The notes beneath the pieces were generated by a model. That model saw only the letters and a program-made list of their open reading frames with translations. It did not search any database and was not told the DNA's origin. A DNA stretch of 64,000 nt, from positions 496,001 through 560,000 of the forward strand of contig MCGE01000001.1 in assembly GCA_002105175.1 (NCBI GenBank), in the 5' to 3' direction. Position numbers and translations under genes: made by a program. Positions within the stretch are counted from its first letter, which is position 1. Every line of letters starts with the position of its first letter. The stretch is from Absidia repens (taxonomy: Eukaryota; Mucoromycota; Mucoromycetes; Mucorales; Cunninghamellaceae). This document shows, in pieces, positions 36,165 through 47,427 of the stretch.

Positions 36165-37244
36165 CGTGGTGTAAATATATTAAATGGAAATAAAAGGATT
36201 GATAGAGGAAAAAAAAAAAAAAAGAGAGAGAAAAAAAAAACAGGCAAGCTCCTGTGCCTTTGAACGGAAAAACTCCGCCCCGGCCAAAGGCGTTTTAGCT
36301 AGCTGGGGTAATGGTTTAAGACAGCGAACGAGTCGTATTGCCTGACAGTCATACTTAATCTTATTTGCTACGTTTCATACTCCTCTCTTCCGTTCAAACC
36401 ACCAAAAAAAAAAGGAAAAAAAAAAAAAAAAGCTGCAGTGGGAAAGGCGCAGTATCACCCATCAAAATCGAGATAGTGATGCTCTCCGTCGTTGTCTTTG
36501 AGGAAATTCATACAGTTTTCGCATACTGGTGAAAAAGTCATTTGTCGGCCCAGAAATTGGCTGTGAAAAAACGGTATAGATCAAAAGTATAGCAAAAGCA
36601 TGACAGAATAGCAATGCCATGATATGATGCAGTTCAGAGAGACCGAAAAAAAATTGGGTCTCACGTAAAATGCTAAGTATATTTATTTTACATGGCAATA
36701 AACTTCCTGGAGCTCCGGTGGACTTTCTGTAAATCTTTCGATTTTCTGGGTGTGTATTTTGGATTAAGAAGTAGCTCTGTTGGGAAGGAATCAAAGGACG
36801 CCTGGCTTAAATAGATACTTCCAAGTGTTCTTCGCTCGTCAAGACAAATTAAACGTAGGATATGAGAGAAAAATATAAAAGCAAGAAGACGGGTCATATT
36901 TTATTCAAATGTAAATCTAACTTACTACTATTACATCAAACTAAAGTATTGCCAATACAATGGCATCTATCTAAAGACGAAGCAATTATCGATGTAAGCG
37001 GGTGAGTATGTAGTGTGGGGGGTATATCTTTTTGTAGAATATACATACCTCCAGAACATCCAGTCCAACCAAAAGGGGTAAGCTATCCTACTGTGAGTGA
37101 CAAACTACTCTAGATGAAGGGTGTGAACTAAACTAGGTTGAACTCTTTCCATATTGTTTCCCGAAGGCATCAAGAAAACAAAACTTACGCTATCAATATT
37201 GAATGATGGTGGTCACTGTCATCGGAAGAGAGACAACATGTTGA
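36165..37244. other. Intergenic with repeat remnants
   Basis: No gene supported. A purine/A-rich stretch (36205-36240, 36405-36435) lies upstream of MAS1. At about 36890-36960 a TATTTTATTCAAATGTAAA block resembles the 3' half of the dispersed element on the minus strand. At 37085-37120 one CTATCCTACTGTGAGTGACA unit of the minisatellite is present. Confidence 0.45.
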
Positions 37245-38345
37245 TGGCGTTGTAGTATGGTGATATAATAAACAAGGGTTTCCATTTTTTGCTCTCACAA
37301 GAAAGCGTATCGCCTTACAAGAGACGCCCTCAAAAAAGTGGTCAATTTCAAATCCCGCCCACGTGAATATTTATTTACTCCAAATTTTCATTTCTTTTTC
37401 CTTTCCTTTTTTTTCACCATTCAACTTCACCATTCAACTTCCATGAGGTCATGCTGAACTTAGATTAGTGTCAGGTCTAGTTTAGAAGGGTTTTCATCTC
37501 AGGGATTACAAGATGCATGGGGAAACCCTTTCATTTTGGATCCAGGATTTTAAACCACCATTAGCTATTTTTGAGTCTTCATTTATTCAGGTTAGTCGTA
37601 GTTTAGTCTTTGTTTGTATCTACATCTAAATAAAATACGTCTCTTTTTGCATAATTTAACGGAAACTCTCGTATTAGTCTTCTTCATGCGTTGTGCAATA
37701 GATCCCGTTTTTACCACCGTCTCTGTACATTAGTGCTGACTGTGGTTATGCGTTAATTAGAGTTATCTAATCAGTCTTTCTTATGCCTTCTACAATACAA
37801 TGTATTAGTTCCTATTTTATAATTGTCCCTTCAAATTAGCACAGACCATTCTTCAGATCTCGCTTTAGTCAAACTCATGTCTTTTTAAAAGTCTTTCCAT
37901 TGAATCTCTTGTTACAACGAACCCTCGTCAGCAGTTTTAGTGTATACCAAAATGCTTCAATAATATGTGTCTTTATTAGTCGTTATATAATCTATTTGAC
38001 AATAAACAATGTATCTATTGTAGCTGTTTTGTGAACGTCCTGCCAAGCATTTGCTTCTATTTCACCCATTTTGACTACTTTTCTCAATCATGTATTTGAA
38101 ACTAGGTAGAGCAGCACATGTAGCAGGTGCTTAACGCATTTTGCATTATTTTCTAGCCTATCCATAATTACCTGCATCTGCGTATAGGGTTTTGTACTGG
38201 TTAATAGCTCTACGATAATAAATATGAAGAGCGGAGACGCATGCCCGCTCTACTATTCATATCATTCAACCAAGATCGTACCACTAGCGTAACCTCCCCC
38301 CACTAAACTGAGCATACTGTATATACCCAGCCCATTAGTTTGTGT
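37245..38345 (+). repeat. Dispersed noncoding element, copy G (near full length)
   Basis: Begins with ATATAATAAACAAGGGTTTCC like copy A, then CCCGCCCACGTGAATA at about 37355, a T-rich stretch with the 11-mer CACCATTCAAC twice, the core at about 37470-37560, AATAAA signals, and the 3' block CATACTGTATATACCCAGCCC near 38312. It is collinear with copy A over about 1.1 kb. Confidence 0.8.
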
Positions 38346-39995
38346 TTATTTATTTATTAGCATGTAGCTCCAAAGTAAAACCAGTTGAATCCCAAGAGTC
38401 ACTAACGAAGATGCAAAGCAGCAACGATGTCCAATTCTTAAATCTCGCACTTCAGCCCTGTCCCCTCCCCTTTATCAACCCGAATTTGCCACGCTAATAC
38501 ATTCCGCTTTCCGTAGCCTGGATAGCAAGTACGAATCATCTCTTTTAATTCCCCTCCCCATCAAGCACCCACCACAAGTACCGGGAATCAATATAGTTTC
38601 AATGTAAATTTCAAAATGAAAAATAATACATATAAGTTAATGCTAACATGCCTTTTTTTATTATTATTATTAAGCTTGTCCCAATTACATTCATTCCCTT
38701 TTCAACCCATTTAAGCCCCGCGATCTTTCTCTTTTTCTTTCTTTTTTCGTTCACCATTGTGGCTAGATCTTCTGAACAAACCGAAGGGACACCGACAGGA
38801 ATTTGCGAATGTCAACAACAAAGTGCAATTCACCATAAGCCTCCTTCTCCTCCTCTTCCTCAACAATATTCTCATTGAATGACGAAATTTTGATCGTTGA
38901 AATGTATGATTTCCTGGGACACCAAGAAATATGGAACCGTCGCAATGGGCATAACGGATCGAAATGAAACTACCGGCCTCGGCTCTCGCCCTCTCTGGCT
39001 CACACACACACACAACTGTCATTCTATCATCATGGATCCTGACAAACACCAAATTTACGCGTGATCCACACAACGAAATCGCCATGCAGCAACCAGCAAC
39101 AGCAGCAACATGTTTTTTTTACCGAATTGACCCTAATGTGGCGCACCTGAGGGCGACCAGCCGATACTTTGAATCTGGCCCAATCAGCAACCAAAGGGAA
39201 GATGGGTACCAATCTCAGCAACTCACTATGAAACAAACCGTTAGACCATGGACAATGATGATGGATGTTGATCGATGGTTGTTTTGGCTAGCAAGCTTTC
39301 CAGCTCACTCTTCGTTAGTTATGCGTCTTTCAAATAGGGGGATCACTAGCTATAGGATGGACGATGAATTGGGTATGAACAGCTCTTTACCATCAAGGCG
39401 GAACGCTTACATTACAACTGACGGCAGGGGGGTTTTTTTGTTCCTTAGTTGATGGTCATCTGTGGTGATGGTGGTGGCATATTTTGATTGTACATCATGA
39501 CGGTGGCGCTTTTTTTTTTTTTTCTTGGTCCTAATGTAAGCAAAAATAGCTCCCCTCCCCTCACCCCCCCAAAAAAAAAATCGTCTATCTTCTCACTTTT
39601 TACTTTTCAATTGTTAAGTTCAGGGACGGAAAGGGTATTTTGTACCATGTCACAAAAAAGGACTGTCGCCGCATGTTTTATTTGTTTGTTGTTTTTGAGT
39701 TGCACTTTTCCAGGTTTTATCTTGGCTTTGATCTTTTTTTTATTGATGGATACGATGTTCGACCTGTGTTCCTTTTTATCTGTGGCGGGGTTTGGGTTTG
39801 CTTCGCTTGCCAAGAATGTGTCATTTGTTTGTCACCTCTATTAAGGTTGTGCATCGCAGGTAAAAAAAAAATAAAATAAGAGTGGAAACAAAAAGAAACT
39901 GACACTTACTGCTCTTTGATACGTTTGTATATGTAGTGCGCCACGACGAATGACTATGATATGTGCGGCCAACTATTGCTTGTTATGCCAAACAC
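38346..39995. other. Gene-poor region, unresolved
   Basis: Several open frames of 60-160 codons exist on the plus strand (38648-38878, 38964-39452, 39647-39844). None has a recognisable domain or a convincing splice link. A CACACA run lies at about 39001-39013. This may be the 5' region of the damaged frame at 39996. Confidence 0.3.
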
Positions 39996-40324
39996 ATGTA
40001 TGCAATGGAAACTGGACAAAAAACACTCCCCAAACTGATGATACATGATGGAGAGGTAGGTAAAGCGAAAATAAAAATCAAGGTGTTACTGGCACTGGAG
40101 ATTGTCTGATTCCGTTTTGGCTAATTTAGGGACACCAGCTCTACTCAGCATATCGTTTGAAATATCCTCGGACCAAGCGCCTTTTTTCTCCTTATGGGTC
40201 GCCAGTTTATTATTCTATTTCGTGACGAAAAGTTGATTTGGTTTTCGTTGCTGAAGCACCTGGTACTTGGTCCCTTGCGAAGGAAGAATTGCTTGAATTG
40301 GTGATGCGAAGGGGAATCCTCTAA
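39996..40324 (+). pseudogene. Damaged small coding frame with in-frame TGA
   Basis: From ATG 39996 the frame reads METGQKTLPKLMIHDGEG to about 40056. A plausible intron (GTAGGT ... TTTAG, to about 40130) follows, then GHQLYSAYRLKYPRTKRLFS and SPVYYSIS. A TGA (about 40222) interrupts, and the same frame then continues RKVDLVFVAEAPGTWSLAKE and ends ELVMRRGIL at a TAA (40324). The residues after the TGA look coding rather than random. Poly(A) signals TTTAGTCTAGTC and CAATAAAAATAAA follow at about 40578-40620, so the locus is or was transcribed. The family was not recognised. It may be a recent pseudogene, a readthrough gene, or an assembly error. Confidence 0.4.
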
Positions 40325-41030
40325 TGTCAAGCGGAGTTTGTTGTTGGATTCGACAGGCACTATTTTTATCAAGGCTCTACTCCTCTTCCTCCCCCAATTT
40401 TTTGTGATGTACTCCATTTTTTGTATATTCTTTTTTTTTTATTATTATTATTATCTACTTCCAATTAACTACTAATTTTTTTGATCATGCTCCTATTACC
40501 CCTACATCATTCATCATTCATCATTCATGTACCACATATACCGTCCTTCTGCTGCCTTTCTCCTATTATAGTATATTATTTTTAGTCTAGTCTTTTTTTT
40601 TGTCCCTCCAATAAAAATAAATGAAATCTCCACTATCCTATTTGATCAATCTTTTACGATCATTTGGTCTTATTGTCACTGCCTTTTAAAGTTTTGTAGC
40701 AGCAATGAAAAATGAAATAAGAATGAAGTAACCATCTGTCAGGAAGTGTGATGAGTTGAAAAAAGAATTGAGTCTTTTTTAAAATGTGCATTATATTGAG
40801 CGCCAAGAATCAAGAAACCAAATGACATGATGACTACCCCTTTATCGGGTCAAAACCAAATGGCTCACTAGCATATTCCTTGGTAGTACACTGCCCAATG
40901 CAAGCGCCGTCTTCGGAGTTTAGAAACTCAGCTAAGAATAAAAAAAAAAGGTCTATAAAAAGCAAAAATGATTTCTGATTTCCTTCTTTTTTTCTTTCAA
41001 AAACACAACAACTTTTCTATTATATCCAAA
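40325..41030. other. 3' flank and CYSTM promoter
   Basis: Contains the poly(A) signals at about 40578-40620 for the upstream locus and the promoter of the small gene at 41031. CATTCATCATTCATCATTCA simple repeats lie near 40508. No other gene seen. Confidence 0.45.
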
Positions 41031-41803
41031 ATGAGGTAAAGAAAAAAAAAGAAAAAACAACCCCACATTCAAAGGTGTGGGCGTATGTTTTTTATTTTGT
41101 TTTTTGAAATGCTAATTGATGTGCTTTACCGCGGTAAATAGTCAACCTATTGCTATGCCTAACACTGAAGCCTACCCTGCTCCTCAAGTTTCCATGACCA
41201 CTGACCGTCAAGTCAACGCCAATGAACAATTGAAGCAACAAGATGGTAAAAATGACAATAAAATATCATACTCCATATTTCAGTCTAACGCTTACCCGGT
41301 TTTATTTTTTTATCATAGAAAACGCTACCGACTCCATGTTGAGGTAAGTGAAAAAAAGGGAAATGGATTTTTTATTTTATTGATATGGGATGATCTAATA
41401 TTCAGTTATATAATATAGATTGAGAGGTGGTGGTTGTGTGAAAGGATGTCTCGAAGCCATTTGCTGCTGTTGTGCTCTTGAAGCTATTTGGTAAGTAAGA
41501 GTAGCAGATGGATGATCAGGATGCATGTATAGGAAATAGACTATTTTTTGGTTTACTGACCTATCCTATTCCTATTTTATCGTTTTCTTTTATTGAATCA
41601 ATTCACATCATCGGCATCGTCATTCTTTTGTTGTTTATCCACAGCTGTTGTAAGTAACACACAAAAAATAAACCTATTAACCGAAAAGGACTCAATGAGC
41701 GTACCACCGTCACGTTGTACTACAATTTATTTTTTTGATCTTTGTACTAACCTATTTTTTTTTTATGAAAATCATAGGCGAACTCGATGAAATCTGTTGT
41801 TAG
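41031..41803 (+). CDS. Small cysteine-rich tail (CYSTM-like) protein
   Basis: Gene split into very short exons: 41031-41035, 41142-41245, 41319-41343, 41419-41490, 41645-41649 and 41778-41803. This gives 78 residues starting MSQPIAMPNTEAYPAPQ and ending in a Cys cluster, LRGGGCVKGCLEAICCCC, then ALEAICCCELDEICC. A polar Gln-rich N-terminal half followed by a short Cys-rich hydrophobic tail is the CYSTM pattern: tail-anchored stress-response proteins in fungi and plants. If the 5-nt fifth exon is not spliced onward, the protein would end at a TAA at 41655-41657 with ICCCCK instead (72 residues). The start codon is split from the rest by an intron after ATGAG. Downstream are TAGTTTAGTTTC and CTAATAAATAAA. 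Confidence 0.75.
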
Positions 41804-42369
41804 ATTTAGTTATTTATCACTTTCCCCTATTCCTACCTACTTACTTTTATTGATTATATTACCGTATCACACATACTTACTTTGCTAGTAGTTTAGTTTC
41901 TCTATTACTTCATGTCTTCTCTAATAAATAAATCGTGTTGACGAATTGATCGACATCATTGTCATTCACAAACAAAAACAAAAAAAAAAAGTCTAGTCTC
42001 ATATTCTTTTGCTTGGGCTAATTTACTATATTGGGATCATTTTAGGGTAGCGCTTGTCGCCGCATTCTTTATAAGACAATCTTTCCACAATTCCGCACTC
42101 CAAACATAGGTGGCAAGCAACGCAAGTGGCTGTTCACCGCCGAGGCGGCAAAAAAAATACCCATTTTGGGCTCTCTTTTTACAAACATACACACTCCCCA
42201 CATATCACATTGTATATGAACCAAGAAGAGCATGAGAGCACGACGGAGAGGAAAACTATCTAGTATCTCAGTCCTTTTTTCTTTTGGTACACACAAACAC
42301 ATACACACACACACACACACAAGCATACATAAAACCATACTCACAATTATTTTTTCCTACACACTCTGA
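41804..42369. other. 3' flank of CYSTM-like gene
   Basis: Poly(A) signals near 41885-41930. A CA microsatellite lies at 42290-42320. No gene recognised. Confidence 0.45.
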
Positions 42370-42640
42370 GCATATGAGAGACTAATAATAAAGTGACAAA
42401 ACATATTTTATTCAGAAATATATATATATATATATATATATATGAGCTATGCACTAGAATTGAATTAAACTAATGATAATTCCTGGTAGTCATTTCTAAG
42501 ATGAAGGCTAGTCTAATGGTATATCCCATCCAAAATACGATTTCAAAATGGAAGGGTTTCCTTGTGCATGTTTGTAATACATTTTTCAAAATGCCCCTGA
42601 TTCAAGTTCTAACACTAATCCAAAATCTCCAGCATCGTTG
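42370..42640 (-). repeat. Dispersed noncoding element, diverged subfamily, copy H
   Basis: Minus-strand copy related to D. It carries ATTTTGAAATCGTATTTTGG and ACATGCACAAGGAAACCCTT in element orientation. A TA run (42420-42443) sits in its 3' half. Confidence 0.6.
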
Positions 42641-42976
42641 AATTTTCAATGATGAAAAAAAAGAGGAAGAAAAAAAAAGAAGAGGAAAAAGGTGTTGATA
42701 AAAAAATTATGTCGGTCGGAGTGTGAACATTCCTGGCACCATTTTTTTTTTTTGGCCATTCCACCTAAAATTTATCAGTGAGACGCAAGGCAGCCTGGTC
42801 CTATACCATACAACCCCATCCTTCAATAACAGTAACTGACCCTATCCATTTCTGACACCCAGTAAATATATGATTTCCCAATGCTTCAGCAAGGAGCACG
42901 AGTGCGTTTATTCAATATGTGAAAAATAAAAAAAATGACAAAGTAAACTACTATAAGTAAACGAACCTACACTATA

Positions 42977-43279
42977 CTACACACTAAACACTACAAGCAT
43001 AAGGCCAGCCACAACATGTTCAGTAGCGCCAATCCGTCCGCCCAATCGAACGATTTCCTTGAACACTACAATATGTCTATAATAGTTTTCATCCTTGTCG
43101 TCATTACCGAAGTTGCCACCGCTATTGTCGTTATTGTTGTCATTGTCGTAGCTGCCATCATCGTCAAAATAGCTGCCGGCATCGTCGTTTTGATCGTCAT
43201 CGTCATCACCACGGTCATCAATATCACCATTTCCACTGCCATTGTCGTGCTGTCGTTGTTGGTCGAGGCAATGACACTG
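42977..43279 (-). other. Asp/Asn/Gly-rich open frame, possible gene remnant
   Basis: Minus-strand frame of about 100 codons with no ATG at its 5' end. It reads NGDIDDRGDDDDDQNDDAG, SYFDDDGSYDNDNNNDNSGG and NFGNDDKDENYYRHIVVF. The composition closely resembles the acidic tail of the RdRP at 60 kb. The underlying DNA is GAT/GAC/AAC-rich trinucleotide sequence, so this could be simple-sequence drift. No flanking exon was found. Confidence 0.25.
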
Positions 43280-44344
43280 TCATTGGTGGCTGTAGTTGCC
43301 CTGAATTGTTCCACGTTTTTTTTTCCAAATAATCCCACATACCATATCTTTTTTGATGATGATTGGTGCCCTCCTGTACCCTTGAGTCCAAACAAAGTCA
43401 TTCGATACCTTATAATCGTCTCAAATTGATGATTGAAGTTTGTGAATCCAATATTGCCTATATCAGGAATCTATCGTACGAAAAGGTTTTCTATTAGTTC
43501 GAGTGCTATTACTATCAGTTATGTACTGTGGATGCAAACAATGGCTTACGTGGTTCTAGTTCCCGATTTCCGATGTACTCCATAAGATGATATAAAAAAA
43601 AAAAGCACTCCACACAATAAAATTCAAACAAATGGAAGTCCAAGTCCAAAAAGGAGTTTGAGTTGAGCTATGCTTACCGAGAGAAACGAAAGCGCTAATA
43701 GTGCCACCACCATTATTGATTCAAGTTCGGAATCACCAAACAGTATGTCGGGATTGTTGCAAATGTCCACAGCAGAATAGTAGTGTTCAGGACCAACAAC
43801 CAGAGAATAAGTCATTCAGCAGAGAATTGACAAGACTGTCACCCTGCATCTTCTTTCACGTCAGGATCAACGACCGAAGAAAAGTCAGCTTGGAGTCGTA
43901 AAAGCGTAAAAAAGACAAACGTCTACCCTTTTAATCACGGAATGATAAGACAGGTATTCAATCAGCACTATACCAGCAATATAAAAGTTATCAGTTCAAC
44001 ACGTCGGTTGGAAAAGTGGAGGAAAGAAAGCATCACAAAAAAAAAAAAAATACAGAGAGACGGGGAAGAGCGGAGATATAATTTTAGTCAAAAAAAAATA
44101 AAGCGCTTTATACTTATCCAAAAGACCACCCCAAATGTGTTTGGTTGAACAATGTCACGTTAGGCATAACTTTCATGCGTATTCTTTCAAAGACAGAATC
44201 CCTGGAGCAAAACGTGTGTCACTTCCAACTTGGTCACTCACTGGTTCAGTATAGCTCTTCATCCCGTCAATGATTACTATGATACCAATAGACGAAAAGG
44301 GTTTCATATGAAGGCTATTTATCACTAGTAGTATTTTCAAATCT
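43280..44344. other. Intergenic, no gene recognised
   Basis: AT-rich DNA with short frames on both strands lacking domains (for example 43624-43815 on the minus strand). Confidence 0.4.
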
Positions 44345-44880
44345 TATGGTAATTGTGCGTAGCAGATGGTCAACAAGAACAAAACAAGACATCTTTTTTT
44401 GTTTTGGAGTGAATTATTAACCCATGCTTTCCATTATCACCGTTGTTATCTCTCTTTTGTTGTTTGTCCACAGGTTTGCAACTGGTACTATACACAAATA
44501 ATACCTATTAACCGAAAAAAGGATTCTTTGAACGTACCACCTTCCTATTGTGCCACAATATATAATTTTGAATTTTTGTGCTTTCTTTTCTATTACTAGA
44601 CGAAGGTCTTGGAATATGTCCCTAGATAAAATTTTACTCCCTCGCCTATTCCTACCGTCCTAGTTTTATTGATTATTTTACCATACTACACATATTTACC
44701 ATACCCGTAGTTGATTCACTCTATGATATTAATTCATGTCTTTCTTAGTAAATAAATGGTATAGAGGATTTGATCGACATCATTTTTATTCATCAAAAAA
44801 AAAAAAAAAAAAAGTCTAGTCTCCTAATGTCTGCAAGGCTGATTTTCTATATTGAGGTTATTTATTCAGGTACTGCTTGG
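44345..44880 (+). pseudogene. Truncated duplicate of the CYSTM-like gene 3' end
   Basis: Similar to 41490-42060: shared GTAGCAGATGG, TTGTTTGTCCACAG acceptor, CCTATTAACCGAAAA, GAACGTACCACC (matching GAGCGTACCACC), final-exon region, AATAAATGG poly(A) area, and AAAAAAGTCTAGTCTC. The upstream coding exons are missing. The final exon would read DEGLGICP instead of the Cys-rich end. It is a segmental duplication that kept intron, terminal exon and 3' flank, and is now decayed. Confidence 0.7.
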
Positions 44881-45365
44881 CGCCGCATTTCTTTACAGGT
44901 AAAAATAGTTCATGTGATACAAATCTTTGACGGAAACTGATTTACCCGATCACTTGCGAAGTCCATCCGCCACACTACCACTTTCGTCCATTTCCCATTT
45001 TCGCCCAATTCATAATAAGAAGAGTACCCCCCCAGCTCCTTTGTAACACAAAGTTCGATGAAATATCGTACTCTGTAATACTGGGTCAACATATGGTATA
45101 GTTTCAAACGTTCATCAGTCCACACAGCATGATACATAACACAAACAAACTCAGGCTTTGATTACTATTTTTTTTTATTATGATTGAAGAAAAAAAAAGA
45201 TACAATGGAATAAAGATAACAGCAATAATAAAATGAAGAAGAGGATTGCTAACGATAAAGAGATATAATACAGTAAGAGGGGAGAATACATGCATAAAAA
45301 AATAATAAAAAGAGATGGTATGATATGAATATAAAAATAATATAAAACTAATAAAGAAAAATAAA
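44881..45365. other. 3' flank of ACS transporter
   Basis: AT-rich. From 45160 to 45365 the plus strand is A-rich, forming the 3' UTR of the minus-strand transporter. No gene seen. Confidence 0.4.
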
Positions 45366-47427
45366 CTAAATATCAAAACGGAAGTCGAGTCGGTCATTGC
45401 CTTGATCCTTGGTGGTAGCCAAATAATTCTTTTGCTCGTCCTCAGTCATTGCATTCCATTTTCGTTCGCGATATTGGTTGGTATACTTGTATCGGAAATG
45501 TTGAAAGATCAATAAAGCAGCGCAAGCAATGGAGATACCAGCAAGGATCCAATTGCCTCGATGGTATCTTGGTGCATCATCCGTTTCTAAAATATGAGAC
45601 ATTCATTAGGGTTCAATGCTTTTCACTAAAAAAAAAAAATCGCACTCCACAACTTACGATAAATCTGAGATCCAGGAACGCCGCAAATGTTTGCAAAACC
45701 AATGATGGCGCCAAGTGCCAATGTTCTTTTTCCGATCGGGGCCAGATTGGAAGACATCCTAAAAAAAAAAGCAAAAGAAAAAATCAGTTCAGTATTTTTT
45801 TTTGAAAACAATTCAAATCCACTTACCAAGCAATGTGCATGCCATGATAGAAAGGAGTAGCGGCAGTAAAAAGGACAACACCGTACATACTCCAGCGATC
45901 TGTAGTATCCGACACAAATTCCAACGCCAAAAAGCCCACGGCACCCCATAGCACTTGGAATGCACATAACCAAGCCATGTAGCCATATTTTTCAGAGACA
46001 CGAGCCACTGCAATGGAAACAATTAAGCTGATGATATACGACGGCACAGTCAAGAGATTGGCGGTGGTGACATCAAAGCCATACGATTTGATCATGGTTG
46101 GGAGATAGGTGGAGATGGGGGTTGTCGGCATGACACCCAAGAACGTAATAACAAAATGCGTCCATGCCTTGGTATCCAACAAAAGACTTTTCACATCGGA
46201 CCACTTGACAAGTTGTGCCTGCTGCGTTTTGGTGTTATCATCCAGCACCAAGCGAGTCACGGCGATCTTGCGTTCCCGTTCAGTAAACCATCCTTTTTTG
46301 CCCCAAAGTACCGACGTTGTTTGGCCAGGACTGGCAGGTAAGTACAAGAAGGCGATAATGCCAATCACCTGAGTAAAGATACCGTCCAATAAAAAGAGCC
46401 ATTTCCAGCCATACAATCCAGCAACGCCTGCGAGCCGAAAGACGGCAAATGAAATGAGACCAGAAAATGCACTTGCAAAATATTGAATACCTGAATGAAT
46501 TTAAATTAAAAAAAAAAAAGTGTCAGTATTGGAGAAGAAGGTGTCATGATAGTATTATCGCGGAACAGTTTTTTTTTTTTGTTATTGCACTTACCCCAGA
46601 ACCAAGACAGTCGAGTAAGCATTTCTCTAGAAGTGTAAAAGCCGGTCAAGTAAGCCAAAGACGAAGGAATAAAGCCTGCTTCAGTAATAGCAATAAAAGT
46701 ACGGATCGCCAAAAACGAAGAAAAGTCCTATAATAAACACAATTGATAATAAGTGATCAAGTTCCTGAATGAAAGAAATATGCTTCGAGTAACTGCTTAC
46801 TTTAATAAAGATATGTGCCCAAGTAACAATGGCCCAAGATGTCATTAAGATAGGAATCCACCAGTGAGCTCCTACCTTTTTCACAACAGCATTGTTTGGG
46901 AGAGTAAAAAGAGTGAAAATAACTACAAGAAGGACATAAAAAAGGTTAGTCTTCAGAAGAAGGTCTGAATGGCTGGATAAGATTAGTTTGACTTACTAGA
47001 ATTCAAAAGAACACCAGTATTTACGCCATCGTTATTGAATCCAAGATCGCCAGCTAGATTGTCTGACACAGCATTGGCTATGATAGTGCGATAAAAAAGA
47101 AAAAAAAAGAAAGGAGGTGTTAGTGAAAGAAAAAAAAAAGCGGCATTTTAAAAAATTAAACTTACAGATATTGGTTCTGTCCATATTCATTACAAATGTC
47201 ATCAACAAAATAAAGGACATCAATCGAAGATCAAGTTTCTTTCGGATTCTATCTTCTTCCTCGGGCGTCCATGTTAATGAGGGATCATAACTGTCATCGG
47301 TATTGATGCTTTCTATATCACTGCTTTTTTGCGATTCTGTTGCCCATCCTTTATCAGTGTCAATCTTTTCTTTCAACAAGTCCACTTGAATCTTCTCATT
47401 CACTGTTTCATTATAGTTGTCTGTCAT
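45366..47427 (-). CDS. MFS transporter, anion:cation symporter family (allantoate/nicotinate-type)
   Basis: A 527-residue protein in seven exons (47427-47166, 47077-46997, 46922-46801, 46727-46595, 46490-45827, 45758-45658, 45586-45366). A hydrophilic acidic N terminus is followed by LTWTPEEEDRIRKKLDLRLM, MNMDRTNI, then about 12 TM segments with AITEAGFIPSSLAYLTGFYT, LFLLDGIFTQVIGI and WMSSNLAPIGKRTLALG. The C terminus has NKYR-like YKYTNQYRERKW. This is the Dal5/Tna1/Vht1 ACS family pattern: proton symport of organic anions such as allantoate, nicotinate, biotin or pantothenate. The motifs do not fix the substrate. Confidence 0.92.

Noticed and set aside
38964..39452. 162-codon plus-strand frame
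   Set aside because: No domain, no convincing splice sites or promoter and uneven composition; kept only as unresolved DNA.
43016..43429. Hydrophobic 137-codon plus-strand frame rich in Val and Ile
   Set aside because: It is antisense to GAT/GAC-rich simple sequence, which reads as Ile/Val on the other strand. No membrane-protein family is evident.
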